A stretch of DNA of 64,000 nt from positions 1 through 64,000 of the forward strand of contig NZ_JAPPUW010000024.1 in the NCBI RefSeq assembly GCF_026712205.1, read 5' to 3'. Numbering within the stretch: the first letter of the stretch is position 1; the number at the start of each line of letters is the position of its first letter. Made by a program: the position numbers and the translations under genes. This DNA comes from Pelomonas aquatica (GTDB lineage Bacteria > Pseudomonadota > Gammaproteobacteria > Burkholderiales > Burkholderiaceae_C). The notes beneath the pieces were generated by a model. The model was not told where the DNA came from and did no database searches. It was given only the letters and a program-made list of their open reading frames with translations. Positions 35,022 through 46,100 of the stretch are shown here, one piece after another.

Positions 35022-36512
35022 TCAGCCGGCTTTCCCGGAGGGAAGCTTGGACACGAGACGCAGCGAAACCGTCAGCCCTTCGAGCTGATAGTGAGGCCTC
35101 AGGAAGAACTTGGACGAGTAGTAGCCGGGGTTGCCCTCGATCTCCTCCACGACGACCTCGGCCGCGGCCAGCGGCTTGGTGGCCTTGGTGGACTCGCTGG
35201 AGTGCGCCGGATCGCCGTCGACGTACTGCATGATCCAGTCCTGCAGCCAGCGGTTCATCTCGTCGCGCTCCTTGAAGGAGCCGACCTTGTCGCGCACGAT
35301 GCACTTCAGGTAGTGGGCGAAGCGGCAGGTCGCGAACAGATAGGGCAGGCGCGCCGCCAGGTTGGCGTTGGCCGTCGCGTCCGGGTCGTCGTACTCGGCC
35401 GGCTGGTGCAGCGATTGCGCGCCGATGAAGGCGGCGAAGTCGCTGTTCTTGCGGTGCACCAGCGGCATGAAGCCGGCCTTGGCCAGCTCGGCCTCGCGGC
35501 GGTCCGAGATGGCGATCTCGGTCGGGCACTTCATGTCCACGCCGCCGTCGTCGGTCGGGAAGCTGTGCGTCGGCAGGCCTTCGACGGCGCCGCCGGACTC
35601 GATGCCGCGGATGCGCGAGCACCAGCCGTATTCCTTGAAGGAGCGGTTGATGTTGACGGCCATCGCGTAGGCCGCATTTGCCCAGGTGTACTTGCCATGG
35701 TCGGCGGCGCCGGTGTCTTCCTCGAAGTTGAATTCCTCGACCGGGGCACTGCGGGCGCCATAGGGCTGGCGGGCCAGGAAGCGCGGCATGGCCAGGCCGA
35801 GATAGCGCGCGTCTTCGGACTCGCGCAGCGAGCGCCAGGCGGCGTACTCGGGCGTCGTGAAGATCTTGGTCAGGTCGCGCGGGTTGGCCAGCTCCTGCCA
35901 GGACTCCATCTGCATCACGGTCGGCGACACGCCGGTGATGAAGGGCGAGTGCGCCGCGGCGGCCACCTTGGACATCTCGCCCAGCAGTTCCACGTCGGGC
36001 GCGCTCTGGTCGAAGTGGTAGTCGCCCACCAGGCAGCCGAAGGGCTCGCCGCCGAACTGGCCGTATTCCTCTTCGTAGACCTTCTTGAACAGGGGGCTCT
36101 GGTCCCAGTTCGTGCCCTTGTAGCGCTTCAGCGTCTTGCCCAGCTCCGCCTTGGAGATGTTCATGACGCGGATCTTCAGCTGCTCGTCGGTCTCGGTGTT
36201 GTTCACCAGATGATGCAGCCCGCGCCAGGCGCCTTCGAGCTTCTGGAAGTCGGCGTGGTGCAGGATCTGGTTGATCTGCTCCGACAGCTTGCGGTCGATG
36301 GCCGCGATCATGCTCTCGATGGACTTGACCGTGTCGCCGCTGATCAGCTGCGTCTGGGCCAGCGCCTGCTGGGCCAGCGTCTGCACGGCCAGTTCGACGG
36401 CGCTGCGCGCCTCTTCGGTCTTGGGCTTGAATTCTTTGTTCAGCAGCGAAGCGAGGTCGCTGCCTTCGAAGTTGACCGACGCCAGCGGCGACGTCGTCTG
36501 CAGTTCAGCCAT
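35022..36512 (-). CDS. tssC: T6SS sheath large subunit TssC (VipB)
   Basis: A 496-residue TssC/ImpD protein of standard size. It has the conserved blocks GAWRGLHHLVNNTETDEQLK, GQFGGEPFGCLVGDYHFDQS, NEWARRR-like FLARQPYGARSAPVEEFNFE, then PLVHRKNSDFAAFIGAQSLH and LRPHYQLEGLTVSLRLVSKLP at the end. With TssB it forms the contractile sheath around the Hcp tube. It starts 39 bases after the tssB stop, and GGAGATC lies upstream. Confidence 0.97.
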   Translation of the reverse strand: MAELQTTSPLASVNFEGSDLASLLNKEFKPKTEEARSAVELAVQTLAQQALAQTQLISGDTVKSIESMIAAIDRKLSEQINQILHHADFQKLEGAWRGLHHLVNNTETDEQLKIRVMNISKAELGKTLKRYKGTNWDQSPLFKKVYEEEYGQFGGEPFGCLVGDYHFDQSAPDVELLGEMSKVAAAAHSPFITGVSPTVMQMESWQELANPRDLTKIFTTPEYAAWRSLRESEDARYLGLAMPRFLARQPYGARSAPVEEFNFEEDTGAADHGKYTWANAAYAMAVNINRSFKEYGWCSRIRGIESGGAVEGLPTHSFPTDDGGVDMKCPTEIAISDRREAELAKAGFMPLVHRKNSDFAAFIGAQSLHQPAEYDDPDATANANLAARLPYLFATCRFAHYLKCIVRDKVGSFKERDEMNRWLQDWIMQYVDGDPAHSSESTKATKPLAAAEVVVEEIEGNPGYYSSKFFLRPHYQLEGLTVSLRLVSKLPSGKAG

Positions 36513-36551
36513 TCGGGATCTCCTTGCGTGGGGCGTCTGGTGCGCCGGTCG

Positions 36552-37049
36552 TTATTCGGTCGGCTTGGCGGTGCTGGCGAGCGAGCCCAGCAGCGCGGGG
36601 TCGGCCAGCACCTTGGACACCAGTTCCTCGGCACCGGTCTTGCCATCCATGTAGGTGACCAGGTTCTGCAGCTGGTTGCGCGCTTCCAGCAACTTGTTGA
36701 GCGAATCGACCTTGCGCGCAATCGCGCCCGGGGTGAAGTCTTCCATGCTGTCGAAGGTGATGTCGACGCTGAGATTGCCCTCGCCGGTCAGCGTGTTGGG
36801 CACCTGGAAGGCCACGCGCGGCTTCATCGCCTTCATGCGCGAGTCGAAGTTGTCGACGTCGACCTCCAGGAACTTGCGGTCCGCCAAGGGCGCGAGCGGG
36901 TCCACGGGCTTGCCCGACAGGTCGGACAGCACGCCCATGACGAAAGGCAGCTGGACCTTCTTCTGAGCGCCGTAGAGCTCGACGTCGTACTCGATCTGGA
37001 CGCGCGGGGCGCGGTTGCGGGCAATGAATTTTTGGCTGCTGGTGGCCAT
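36552..37049 (-). CDS. tssB: T6SS sheath small subunit TssB (VipA)
   Basis: A 165-residue TssB protein: RNRAPRVQIEYDVELYGAQK, then ELPFVMGVLSDLSG-type block VQLPFVMGVLSDLSGKPVDP, then DSRMKAMKPRVAFQVPNTLT and a ClpV-contacting C-terminal helix region (LLEARNQLQNLVTYMDGK). It pairs with TssC to form the contractile sheath. The gap to tssA is 67 bases. Confidence 0.97.
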   Translation of the reverse strand: MATSSQKFIARNRAPRVQIEYDVELYGAQKKVQLPFVMGVLSDLSGKPVDPLAPLADRKFLEVDVDNFDSRMKAMKPRVAFQVPNTLTGEGNLSVDITFDSMEDFTPGAIARKVDSLNKLLEARNQLQNLVTYMDGKTGAEELVSKVLADPALLGSLASTAKPTE

Positions 37050-37116
37050 GTGGATCTCCGTGGAGCCTAGGAGTGGAAAGCGTACAGCTTGGCGATGTCA
37101 ATCACTCGAATCGGTT

Positions 37117-38187
37117 TCAACCGTCGATCTCGACCGTCGACGGATCGACGCCCATGATGCGTGCGACCTCGCTCAGCGCATCCGGGGCCAGTTCCTTCAT
37201 CAACTGCAGGAAGTTGTGGCCAAGCAGGCGCCCCGCGCGACGCAGGAGCAGCTGCGCTGGATTGGTCGGTTCGGCGCGCTCGAGATAGTCACACACCATT
37301 TCAATGGCGCGCAGCGCCTCGGCGCGGGAATTGATGCGTCCGCTCAAGGCCTGAGCACCACTCCCCGAACCTACAGACGCTTCTGCGCCCGCATGTGCGA
37401 CATCCCCGGCTTCGGCGCCGGCATCGCCGGCCTGGGGCAGCATGCCGGCGATGGCGCTCAGCGTCTGGCGCAGCGGCTTCAGGTCGGGCACCTGCGAATG
37501 TTCCAGGCGCTCGCCGAGCAGCGTCGACAGGGCCGCCAGTTCGGCCTGCGCGTCGGCGATATCGGACACGAGGCTGGCGCCCTGCGCGATGGCATCGGCG
37601 AACAGCTGCTCGACCTGGCCACGGCTCCAGGACGTCTCGTCGTCGCGCGCGACGATATTGCCCAGCACGATGTCCACCGCGCGGACCCTGACCTCACCGA
37701 CACCGCGCAGGCTGATGATGTTGGCCTCACGCAGATCGGCCAGCACCGCATCCGCATCCACGAGCAGCGCCAGCACATTGGCCCGGGCGTAGAGATCGCC
37801 ATCCTCCGGGTCCGGTTGCGGATGCAGGCCTGCCCAGAAATTGCTCATCAGGCCCGTCAACAGACGAAGGCTCGGCGCCAGGCTTGCCACCCCTTCCAGG
37901 CGCAGCAGCGCCCGCGTCCACAGCATCGCGACGCGCAGGTCGCGGCTGGCGTCGAACAGCTTCTCGCAGCGGCGGCGCACGTCGCGCCAGTCCGCCGGCA
38001 CGGCGGCTTCGAACTGCGATTCGGGCTTACCCTGGGCCGCCTGCGTCAGCTCAAGAAAGGCGTTGTCGTACTCCAGGTCGGGCCCGCAGGGCGCGGATTC
38101 ATCCGCTAAGGGCTGCAACCAGCTCTCGACCTGCGCGGACAGCTCAGACGAAACGCTCAAGCTCAAACTCCCACCTGTTGACGACAA
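37117..38187 (-). CDS. tssA: T6SS assembly protein TssA
   Basis: A 356-residue TssA/ImpA protein with the ImpA_N domain (LQPLADESAPCGPDLEYDNA at about 24-43, then DWRDVRRRCEKLFDASRDLR) and a C-terminal region ending EVARIMGVDPSTVEIDG. TssA helps assemble the baseplate and prime sheath growth. No ATG or GTG fits the N-terminus: the possible starts are TTG codons (38187, 38166 and 38160). The last of these has AGGTGGGAG 7 bases upstream and may be the true start. It is the first gene of the - strand T6SS block and diverges from the TPS transporter. Confidence 0.92.
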   Translation of the reverse strand: MSSTGGSLSLSVSSELSAQVESWLQPLADESAPCGPDLEYDNAFLELTQAAQGKPESQFEAAVPADWRDVRRRCEKLFDASRDLRVAMLWTRALLRLEGVASLAPSLRLLTGLMSNFWAGLHPQPDPEDGDLYARANVLALLVDADAVLADLREANIISLRGVGEVRVRAVDIVLGNIVARDDETSWSRGQVEQLFADAIAQGASLVSDIADAQAELAALSTLLGERLEHSQVPDLKPLRQTLSAIAGMLPQAGDAGAEAGDVAHAGAEASVGSGSGAQALSGRINSRAEALRAIEMVCDYLERAEPTNPAQLLLRRAGRLLGHNFLQLMKELAPDALSEVARIMGVDPSTVEIDG

Positions 38188-38338
38188 GCCGCGATCAGAT
38201 CACGGCCAGCAATACGATAGCCTCAAAGCATGTCCCTCCGACTGGGGTCAACGCTAGGAAACCGCCAGCTTTGAGGGACGCCGACGTCATGCACTTCGGA
38301 TAGCCTGTTCACCCATCACGACGGAGGGGTGTGAATCC
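38188..38338. promoter_or_regulatory. Divergent control region of the T6SS block and the TPS operon, with a 9-bp inverted repeat
   Basis: These 151 bases separate tssA (-) from the TPS transporter gene (+) and must hold both promoters. CCTCAAAGC (38221-38229) and GCTTTGAGG (38268-38276) form a perfect 9-bp inverted repeat, 38 bases apart. This is compatible with a looped or dimer-bound operator controlling both directions. GGAGG precedes the 38339 start. Confidence 0.5.
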
Positions 38339-40048
38339 ATGAAGGCGGTTCGGGAGATCAGGAAGGCGCTGTTCACGATCGGGCTGCTGACGCCCCTCTC
38401 CATGGCGATGGCACAGGCGACGCCGCCCGCCGGCAGCGTGCCCACGCCCGGGGAACTGGCTCCCAAACCGCAACCCCGGCGCGACGTCGACGTGCCGCGC
38501 CCAGCCCCGCCGCGCGAACTCGGCAAGCCGGCGGACGACCTGCGCATCGACATCGAGTCCTTCAGCGTTGCTGACGACGCCCCCCCCGAACTGAGGGCCT
38601 CGCTGGCCCGGCTGACGGCGCCGTTTGTCGGCAGGGGCCGCAGCTTCGAGGACCTGGCCAACGCCGCGGCGGAGGTGACGCGCTTCCTGCAGAGCGAACT
38701 CGGCTACTACCTGGGCTATGCCTATATTCCGGAGCAGAAGACCAGCGGCGGCGGCGTGCGCATCGCGGTGCTGGAGGGCCGGCTGGACGAAGTGCGGCTG
38801 AACTGGACCGAGGGCCTGCCCGTTCGGCGCGAAGTCGTGCAGGCCTACCTGGACGAGCTGGTGCCCGGCAGCATCCTCAAGGTGCGCGACGTGGAGCGCG
38901 TCGTCTTCCTCGTCAACGACCTGCGCGGCATCACGGCCCAGGTCGAGGTGCAGGCGGGCAGCAAGCCCGGCACGGCCACGCTGGCCGTCACGCCGCGCGC
39001 CGACGCCAGCTGGACGTCCCGCGCCGACCTGGACGCCAACGGCTCGCGTTTCCTCGGCCGCTTCCGGCTGACCGGCCTGGCCACGATGAACAGCCCCTTC
39101 GGGCGCGGCGACGGCCTGACGGGCAACGTGCTCGCGTCCACGACGGGAGGCCTGTTCTTCGGCCTCGCGAACTACACGACGCCCGTCGGCAGCAGCGGCT
39201 TCAAGCTCGGCGCCTCGGTGTCGGCCGTGCACTACCGGCTGGACAGGGAGGCGTTCCCGCTCGATCTCTCCGGCGACGCCGTGACCCTGTCCGGCTTCGG
39301 CCTCTACCCCGTCATCCGCTCGCGCAACCTGAACCTCTTTTCGCTGCTGTCGGTGGAGCACAAGCAGTTCAGCGACAAGAGCGCCGCGACGCTGCCCGTC
39401 AAGAAGCGCTCGGACACGCTGGCCCTGGGCGGCAACGGCGACTTCCGCGACAGCCTGCTGAGCGGCGGCGTCAACACCTACGAGTTCTCGGCCATCGCCG
39501 GCCGCCTCAAGTTCGACGTCGTGCAGCCCGGCCAGGACCCGGCCAACTTCAGCAAGCTGACCGCCGGCTTCACGCGGCTGCAGAACATCGTCACCAACCG
39601 CCTGCTCGCCTACCTGGCCGTGCGCGGCCAGCTCGGCCTGAAAAACCTCGACACCACCGAGCAGTTCCGCCTCGGCGGCCCCGACGGCGTGCGCGCCTTT
39701 GCGCCGGGCGAGGGCACCGGCGACAGCGGCGTCATCGGCAGCCTGGAGCTGCGCATGCTGCCGCCCGAATCCGTCTTCGGGCGCATCGGCCGCGAGTCCG
39801 TCGTCAGCCTGTTCTACGACGTCGGCCGCGTCAAATACCGCAAGGATCCGTCCGCCCAGATCCTGCAGGACGAGACCTTCGTGAACACGGCCATGCTGGG
39901 CGGCGCCGGCGTGGCGGCGACCTGGGTGCGCCCGGGCGAGTTCGCGCTGCGCCTCAGCGTGGCCGGCCGCACCCAGGGCACGCCCAAGAGCGACACCAAG
40001 GGCGGCCGCACCCGCGCCTACGCCCAGCTCACCTACTTCATCAAGTAG
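38339..40048 (+). CDS. Two-partner secretion outer-membrane transporter (FhaC/ShlB/HecB-like, TpsB)
   Basis: A 569-residue Omp85-family TpsB transporter. It has a signal peptide (about 1-29), a Pro-rich linker (GSVPTPGELAPKPQPRRDVD), two POTRA-like domains (about 50-210, with YAYIPEQKTSGGGVRIAVLE and VRDVERVVFLVNDLRG) and a 16-strand barrel. The conserved LGGPDGVRAFAPGEG block corresponds to the L6 loop motif of FhaC (usually VRG[FY]; here GVRAF). It translocates the large exoprotein encoded 55 bases downstream. The C-terminal AQLTYFIK is barrel-like. Confidence 0.95.
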   Translation: MKAVREIRKALFTIGLLTPLSMAMAQATPPAGSVPTPGELAPKPQPRRDVDVPRPAPPRELGKPADDLRIDIESFSVADDAPPELRASLARLTAPFVGRGRSFEDLANAAAEVTRFLQSELGYYLGYAYIPEQKTSGGGVRIAVLEGRLDEVRLNWTEGLPVRREVVQAYLDELVPGSILKVRDVERVVFLVNDLRGITAQVEVQAGSKPGTATLAVTPRADASWTSRADLDANGSRFLGRFRLTGLATMNSPFGRGDGLTGNVLASTTGGLFFGLANYTTPVGSSGFKLGASVSAVHYRLDREAFPLDLSGDAVTLSGFGLYPVIRSRNLNLFSLLSVEHKQFSDKSAATLPVKKRSDTLALGGNGDFRDSLLSGGVNTYEFSAIAGRLKFDVVQPGQDPANFSKLTAGFTRLQNIVTNRLLAYLAVRGQLGLKNLDTTEQFRLGGPDGVRAFAPGEGTGDSGVIGSLELRMLPPESVFGRIGRESVVSLFYDVGRVKYRKDPSAQILQDETFVNTAMLGGAGVAATWVRPGEFALRLSVAGRTQGTPKSDTKGGRTRAYAQLTYFIK

Positions 40049-40103
40049 CCGCACCCGCCCGCCGGCAGCAACGGCCGCCCTGCACCGAATTCAGGAGATC
40101 GAC

Positions 40104-43100
40104 ATGCCTTTTGACCGCAGCTCGCATCGAGGCTCCAGCCGGCGACATCCCCGCATCCGTCCGCTCGCCTGGGCCATCGCCGCGGCGCTCGCCCCCATCG
40201 CGGCCGGCGCGCTGCCGCAGGACGGCGTCGTCAAGCAGGGCGCGGCCACCATCCAGACGCCGCAGACCGGGCTGATGCTGATCAACCAGTCCACCCAGAC
40301 TGCGGCCGTCGACTGGCGCAGCTTCTCGGTCGGCAAGGGCGAGACCGTCAACATCGTCCAGCCCAACTCGCAGGCGCTGCTGATCAACCGCGTCATCGGC
40401 TACGACCCGACGCGCATCCTGGGCCGGATCAACGCCAGCGGCCGCGTCGTGCTCAGCAACCCGCGCGGCGTCTACTTCTCGGCCGACTCGCAGATCGACG
40501 TCGGCAGCCTCGTCGCGACGACGCTCGGCATCGGCGATGCCGAGCTGCAAAGCGGCGTGCTGCGCCTGGGCGCATCGACAGGCGGCGCCGGCGAACTGCG
40601 CGCCGAGGGCCGCATCCGCGCCGCCGACACCGTGGCCCTCGTCGCGCCTCAGCTCACGGCCAGCGGCAGCATCGAGGCCCGCCGCGTGGCGCTGGCCGCG
40701 GCCAGCCAGGTCAGCGTCGACGTCGAGGGCGACGGCCTCGTGCTGTTCAAGGTCAGCAACGACGACAAGCTGCAGACGCGGCTGGGCGCGCTCGGCACCG
40801 TCAACGCCACGCAGAGCGCCGAACTGCGCGCCGCGGCCCGCGCCGGCTTCGCCGACACCGTGCTCAACATGGAAGGCATCGTGCGCGCCCGCTCGCTGGA
40901 AGGCGTGGCCGGCCGCATCGCCGTGGATGGCGGACCGCAGGGCGTGACCTGGATCAACGGCCGGCTCGACGCCAGCGGCGGCACCGGCCAGGCCGGCGGC
41001 GACGTGCTGGTGCAGGGCCAGCGCGTCATGCTCGACGCCCATGCGCAGCTCGACGCCTCGGGCGACACGGGCGGTGGCCGCATCCGCGTCGGCGGCGACT
41101 TCCACGGCGCCAACCCCGAGGTGCGCAACGCCGAGATGCTGATCGCGCGGCCGGGCGCGAGCCTCGATGCCGACGCCGTCGCGGGGGGCGATGGCGGCCG
41201 GGTCGTGCTGTGGTCGGAGCAGAACACCCTGTTTCTGGGCAGCCTCAGCGCCCGGGCCGGCGCATTGGGAGGCAACGGCGGGCAGGCCGAAATCTCGGGC
41301 CGCCACGGGCTGAGCTTCGATGGCATGTCCGACCTCAGCGCACCGCGTGGCCGAGTCGGCCGGTTGCTGCTCGATCCGAACAACATCACCATCGCCTCCA
41401 GCGGCTCCGGCCCGATCTCGGGCAACATCAATTTCGATGTCGGCGCCCCAGCGGCCGACCGCACCATCCGCGACAACAACCTTCAGACCCTGTTGGGATC
41501 TCAGGACGTGGTCCTGCAAGCCAACAGCAGCATCACCGTCAACAACGGCGTGAGCATCAGCGCCGCGAAGCAGCTCACGCTGCAGGCGGGCGGGAACATC
41601 ACGGTCAACGGCGCCTCGCTGAGCACCAACGGGCTGAGCCTGTCCGCCAACGACCCGGGCGGCACGCAGACCGGCAGCGGTGCCGTCACCATCGCCAGCA
41701 CGGCCGCCATCAACGCCGGCAGCGGCGCGCTGAGCATCAGCAACAACGGCGGCACCGGCGTCCACGCGCTCAACACCGACCTGGCCGCCGCCACGCTGAA
41801 CATCGCGGGCGACTTCACGACCAATGGCGCCGTCCAGCTGACGACATCGGGCACGTCGACGCTGACCAGCAACATCACGCTGGGCGGCAGCCTCACCGTC
41901 GCCGGCGCCGGCAGCCTGAGCCTGAACGGCGGCATCGGCGAGTCCTCGGCCAGCGGCATCAGCAAGTCGGGCAGCGGCACGCTCACGCTGGGCGGCACCA
42001 ACAACTACAGCGGGCTGACCCAGGTCAGTGCCGGCAAGCTCGTGGCGGCCAACGCCGGCGCCCTCGGCAGCACGGCGGCCGGCACCACCGTCGCCAGCGG
42101 CGCCGCACTGGAGATCGCCAACGTCAACATCGGCACCGAAGCGCTGACGCTGAGCGGCACCGGCATCAGCAGCGGCGGCGCGCTGGTGGGCAGCGGCACC
42201 GCCGCCAGCGGCGGCGCCGTCACGATGGCGGCCAATGCCGGCGTCGGCGTGGCCAGCGGCGGCAGCCTGGCGCTGACCGGCGTCATCGGCGAGAGCGGCG
42301 GCGCACGCACCCTGACCAAGGTCGGCAGCGGCACGCTGACCCTGGGTGGCGCGTCGGCCAACACCTACACGGGCATCACCACCGTCAGCGCGGGCACGCT
42401 GGTCGCGGCCAAGGCCGCGGCGCTCGGCACGTCCGCCGCCGGCACCACGGTGTCCAGCGGCGCCACGCTGGAGATCAACAACGTCGACATCGGCGCCGAA
42501 GCCGTGACCCTGTCCGGCACCGGCGTCGGCGCGGCCGGCGCGCTGGTGGGCACGGGCGCCGGCGCGGCCGTGGCCGCGCTCACACTCGCGGCCGATGCCA
42601 GCATCGGCGGCACGGGCACGCTGACCGTGGGCAGCATCGGTGAATCCTCGTCCAGAAGCCTGACCAAGGTCGGCAGCGGCAACCTGGCGCTCACGGCCGG
42701 CACCTACACCGGCACGACCACCATCTCGGGCGGAACGCTCACGCTGTCGGCCAGCAATGCGCTGCCCAACACGGCCGTGACGGTCGGCAGCGGCGGCACG
42801 CTGGCGATGGGCACGTTCAGCAACACCGTGGCCGGGCTGTCGCTGCAGGGCGGCACCGTCAGCGGCAGCGGCACGCTGACCAGCACCACGGACTTCGACA
42901 TCCAGGGCGGGTCGGTGGGCGCCAACCTCGCCGGCGCGGTCGGACTGAGCAAAACCACGACGGCCTCGGCCACGCTGTCGGGCAACAACGGCTACACCGG
43001 CACCACCGCCATCAGCGGCGGCACGCTGGTGGCCGGCAGCACCACCGCGCTGGGCACGCCCGGCAGCGGCACGACCGTGGCCGGCGGCGCAGCGCTGGAG

Positions 43101-46100
43101 ATCGCCAACGTGAATATCGGTGCCGAGGCGCTGAGCCTGGCCGGCACCGGCGTGAGCGGTGCCGGCGCGCTGGTCGGCACCGGCGCCGGTGCGGCGGCCG
43201 GCGGCGCCATCACGCTGACCGCGAACGCCAGCATCGGCGGCTCCGGCACACTGGCGCTGAGCGGCGCCATCGGCGAATCGGTCGGCCCGTTCGCGCTGAC
43301 CAAGGTCGGCGCCGGCAGCCTGAGCCTGGCCACGGCCGCCACCTACAGCGGCGCCACCGCCATCAGCGCGGGCACGCTGGCCCTGGGCGCCAGCGGCGTG
43401 CTGCCGAGCGGCACCAACCTCAGCATCGCCGCCGGCGGCACGCTGGCCATGGGCGCGTTCAACAACACCGTGGCCGGCCTGTCGCTGCAGGGCGGCACGG
43501 TCAGCGGCAGCGGCACGCTGACCAGCAGCACGGACTTCGACATCCGCAGCGGCAGCATCAATGCCGTGCTGGCCGGCTCGGTCGGCGTGAACAAGACCAC
43601 CACCGGCACCGCGACGCTGAGCACGGCGGCGGCCTACACCGGCGCGACATCGATCAACAGCGGCACGCTGGCCCTGGGCGCCAGCGGCGTGCTGCCCAGC
43701 GGCACCAGCCTCAGCATCGCCACCGGCGGCACGCTGGCCATGGGCGCGTTCAACAACACCGTGGCCGGCCTGTCGCTGCAGGGCGGCACGGTCAGCGGCA
43801 GCGGCACGCTGACCAGCACCACGGGCTTCGACATCCGCAGCGGCAGCGTGAACGCGGTGCTGGCCGGCGGCGTGGGCCTGAACAAGACCACCACCGGCAC
43901 GGCCACGCTGGCCGGCCTCAACAGCTACACCGGCACCACCGCGGTGTCGGCCGGCACGCTGGCCGCCGGCGTGTCCAACGCCCTGCCCGGCGGCAGCACC
44001 GTCACGGTGGGCAGCGGCGCCACGCTGGACCTGGGCGTCTTCAACAGCAACGTGGCGGGGCTCTCGCTGCAGGGCGGCACGGTGAACGGCAGCGGTGCGC
44101 TGAACAGCACGACGGCCTTCGACATCCAGGCCGGCACGGTGAACGCCGCGCTGTCCGGCGGTGTGGGGGTGAACAAGACCACCTCAGGCACGGCCACGCT
44201 GGCGGGCAACAACACCTACACCGGCAGCACCGCCATCACGGCCGGCACGCTGGTGGCCGCCCATGCCAACGCGCTGGGCGCCAGCACCACCGGCACCACG
44301 GTCAGCGCGGGCGCGTCGCTGCAGATTGCCAACGTCGGCATCCTGGCGGAGCCGATCACCATCCAAGGCAACGGCGTGGCCGGGGCCGGCGCCCTGATCG
44401 GCACCGGCATCTTCGCGGCGGCCGGCGGCCCCATCACGATGACCGGCAACGCCAGCGTCGGCGGCACCGGCACGCTGACGCTCAATGGCGCCATCGGCGA
44501 AGCCGTCGGCCCGTTCTCGCTGACCAAGGTCGGCAGCGGCACCGTCGTTCTCGGCGCGGCCGGCAGCTACACCGGCAGCACCACCATCTCGGCCGGCACG
44601 CTGACGCTGGCGGCGGCCAATGTGCTGCCCGCCGGCACCAGCGTCACCGTCAACGCCGCCGGCACGCTGAACCTCGGCGCCGTCAACCAGAATGTCGCGG
44701 CCCTGTCGCTGCAGGGCGGCACGGTGGGCGGCACCGGCACCATCACCAGCAGCAGTGCCTACGACATCCAGAGCGGCACGGTCGGCGCCAACCTGGCCGG
44801 CAGCGCCGCGCTGAACAAGACCACGGCGGCCACGGCCACGCTGACCGGCAGCAACAGCTACACCGGCACCACCACCATCAGCGCCGGCACGCTGGCCATC
44901 GGCAACGGCGGCAGCACCGGCACGCTGGGCACGGGCGCCGTGGTCGGCGCGGGCACGCTGGCCTTCAACCGCAACGATGCCATCACGGTCGCCAACGCCA
45001 TCGGCGGCGGCCTGAGCCTGAGCCAGCAGGGGCTCAACACCCTCGCGCTGACGGGCGCCAACACCTACACCGGCAGCACCACCACCGCGGTCGGCTCGAC
45101 GCTGGCCGTCGGCAACGGCGGCACCACCGGCACGCTGGGTTCGGGCGCGGTGACGGGCTCGGGCCTGCTGGCGTTCAACCGGGCCGACAACGTCGTGGTG
45201 GCCAACGCCATCGGCGACAACCTGCGTCTGAGCCAGACCGGCACCGGCACGCTGACGCTGACCGGCGCCAACACCTACGGCGGCACCACCACGATCGCCT
45301 CGGGCAGCACGCTGGTGGTGGGCAGCGGCGGCACGACCGGCACCCTCGGCGCCGGCGCCATCACCACCAACGGCACGCTGGCCTTCAACCGCAGCGACGC
45401 CGTCACGGTCGCCAACGCCATCGACGGCAGCGGCGGCCTGCAGGCCCTGGGCACCGGCACGGTGGCCCTGACCGCCACCAACAGCTACACCGGCACGACC
45501 ACCATCGCGTCCGGCAGCACGCTGTCGATGGGCAATGGCGGCGGCACCGGCACGCTGGGCAGCGGCGCGGTGACCGACAACGGCACGCTGCTGCTCAACA
45601 CCACCGCCGCGCGCACCCTCGCCAACGCGATCAGCGGCAGCGGCGCGCTGGTCAAGCAGGCCGGCGGCTACATCACGCTGACCGGCAACAACAGCTACAC
45701 CGGCACCACCACCATCAGCGTCGGCGGTCTGCAGCTGGGTGCCGGCGGCATCACCGGCACGCTGGGCAGCGGCGCAGTCGTGAACAACGACACCCTGGAT
45801 TTCAACCGCAGCGACACGCCGACCCTGCCCAACGCCATCAGCGGCACCGGCGTGCTGAACCAGCGCGGCAGCGGCACGCTGGTCGTGACCGGCAACAACA
45901 GCTACGGCGGCCAGACCACCATCTTTGCCGGCGGCACGGTGGACGTCGGCGGCGGCGGCGGCAGCGGCTCGCTGGGCACCGGCCTCATCGCCAATGACGG
46001 CCTGCTGCGCTTCACCCGCAATGACCCGCTGCTGCTGCTGAGCCAGAGCGTCGCGGGCTCGGGCACGCTGGTGCAGGCCGGCACGGGCGTGCTCAAGGTG

